From contig JAMCTB010000204.1 in NCBI GenBank assembly GCA_023380955.1, positions 1-6,211 of the forward strand: a stretch of 6,211 bases of DNA, written 5' to 3'. This DNA is from Chloroflexota bacterium. GTDB taxonomy: Bacteria; Chloroflexota; UBA6077. How positions within the stretch are numbered: the stretch's first letter is position 1; the number at the start of each line of letters is the position of its first letter. A program made the translations under genes and the position numbers. Positions 5,508-6,211 of this stretch are shown piece by piece. The notes under the pieces are model-generated. The model was not told where the DNA came from. It worked only from the letters and a program-made list of their open reading frames with translations, and made no database searches.

Positions 5508-6211
5508 GCCCTGCGCCGTGGCCTCCCACATGCGCGCCATCTGCTGGAGGTTGTTCTTGCGGTCGTACCTGTCGCTGTTGAGCTGTTGTCCTCGGCGACC
5601 CATCTCCGTGGCCTTGGCGGGATCGGCCAGGATCCGAAGGGCCCGGTCGGCCAGCGCAGCCGGATCTCGCACTGGAGCCAGGTAGCCGGTCTCCCCCTCC
5701 ACCACCACCTCGTCGGCACCGCTCACCGCCGTGGTGACGATCGGTTTTCCGGCGCAGGCGGCCTCCACCAGGGCCCGCGCCTTTCCTTCGTACAACGAGG
5801 ACATGATGAAGAGGTCACAGGCCGCGAAGTAGTCGGGGGCTTCCTCCGGTCCCACCCCCTTCAGTATCGACATGTTGGACGCCAGTCCCAGCCCCGTCAG
5901 CAGAGCCTCGAGGGTGGACCTCTCCTCGCCGTCTCCCACCAGCAGGAACAGGGTATCGGGTCGCTGTCGCGCCACCAGGGACGCGGCCTGCAGCAGAGTC
6001 GGCAGGTCTTTCTGCTTCACCAGCCGCCCCATGAACAGGACCAGGTGGCGGTGCCGGTCTCCCAGGAGTTGGGCTCGCAGCGCCGCGCCGTCGGCCGACT
6101 GGAACTGGTGAGCGTCGATGCCGGCGCCGGTCATGATGTTCCAAGCCCGGCCGGGGTCCATCCCGCGGTCGGTAAGCCTGGACCGAATGGTCTGACTGAC
6201 CACCTGCACGG
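5499..6211 (-). CDS. GT4 family glycosyltransferase, C-terminal part (5' end beyond window)
   Basis: Transfers a sugar from an activated nucleotide donor to a growing glycan, probably at the cytoplasmic face of the membrane. About 237 codons are visible. They cover the end of the acceptor-side domain and the whole donor-binding GT-B domain of the GT4 family. Counting from the first full codon, visible motifs are GAGID (28-32), the strand-loop FMGRLVKQKD (59-68), VGDGEER (91-97), and the EX7E motif with E141 and E149 in YEGKARALVEAACAGKP, followed by GADEVVVEGETGYL. The GTG at 6209 is probably an internal Val codon, because a GT4 enzyme is usually 350-400 residues and the N-terminal Rossmann domain is missing here. 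The frame is open to the window edge. Its stop lies 5 nt before the ATG of the next gene, so the two are likely cotranscribed. Donor and acceptor cannot be read from the sequence. Confidence 0.93.
   Translation of the reverse strand, partial: VQVVSQTIRSRLTDRGMDPGRAWNIMTGAGIDAHQFQSADGAALRAQLLGDRHRHLVLFMGRLVKQKDLPTLLQAASLVARQRPDTLFLLVGDGEERSTLEALLTGLGLASNMSILKGVGPEEAPDYFAACDLFIMSSLYEGKARALVEAACAGKPIVTTAVSGADEVVVEGETGYLAPVRDPAALADRALRILADPAKATEMGRRGQQLNSDRYDRKNNLQQMARMWEATAQGKR

Overview
The window is a dense, GC-rich run of six genes, all on the minus strand, for making and assembling a surface polysaccharide (O-antigen, capsule or exopolysaccharide). In transcription order, from high to low coordinates, they are: the C-terminal part of a GT4 glycosyltransferase (5499-6211, cut by the window edge); a Gfo/Idh/MocA dehydrogenase of the WbpB/WlbA type (4438-5493); a left-handed beta-helix acyltransferase (3794-4441); a DegT/DnrJ/EryC1/StrS PLP aminotransferase of the WbpE/WlbC type (2697-3797); a second GT4 glycosyltransferase (1508-2614); and a polysaccharide-deacetylase-family protein (1-1523, C-terminus cut by the other edge). 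The last gene has no stop inside the window and no ordinary start codon, so simple ORF calling misses it.

The three middle genes fit one short pathway. The dehydrogenase oxidises C3 of a UDP-HexNAc-uronate, the aminotransferase puts an amino group on C3, and the acyltransferase acylates that amine. The expected product is a UDP-2,3-diacylamino-2,3-dideoxy-hexuronate, as in the Pseudomonas wbpB/D/E and Bordetella wlbA/B/C pathways; the order here (dehydrogenase, acyltransferase, aminotransferase) matches wlbABC. The UDP-GlcNAc 6-dehydrogenase that supplies the substrate is not in the window. The two glycosyltransferases presumably use this or companion sugars, and the deacetylase-like protein may modify the product. 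Neighbouring genes overlap (GTGA, ATGA) or lie 5 nt apart, so the set is probably one translationally coupled operon. The only real gap is 82 nt, between the aminotransferase and the second glycosyltransferase.

The oddest region is the deacetylase gene. Its N-terminus begins at an ATC codon behind a near-perfect Shine-Dalgarno sequence. At about 1108-1275 its frame runs uninterrupted through DNA that looks like intergenic repeat material: a 7-bp perfect hairpin, a patch resembling a widespread intergenic repeat, and four CCCC-led units spaced exactly 8 nt apart. These add roughly 55-60 low-complexity residues between the N-terminal domain and the rest of the protein.

The organism is a high-GC bacterium. 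The repeat style reminds me of Chloroflexota and similar metagenome-derived genomes, but this is only an impression. I see no tRNA, rRNA, CRISPR array, transposase or clear rho-independent terminator, and no non-coding stretch over 300 nt.
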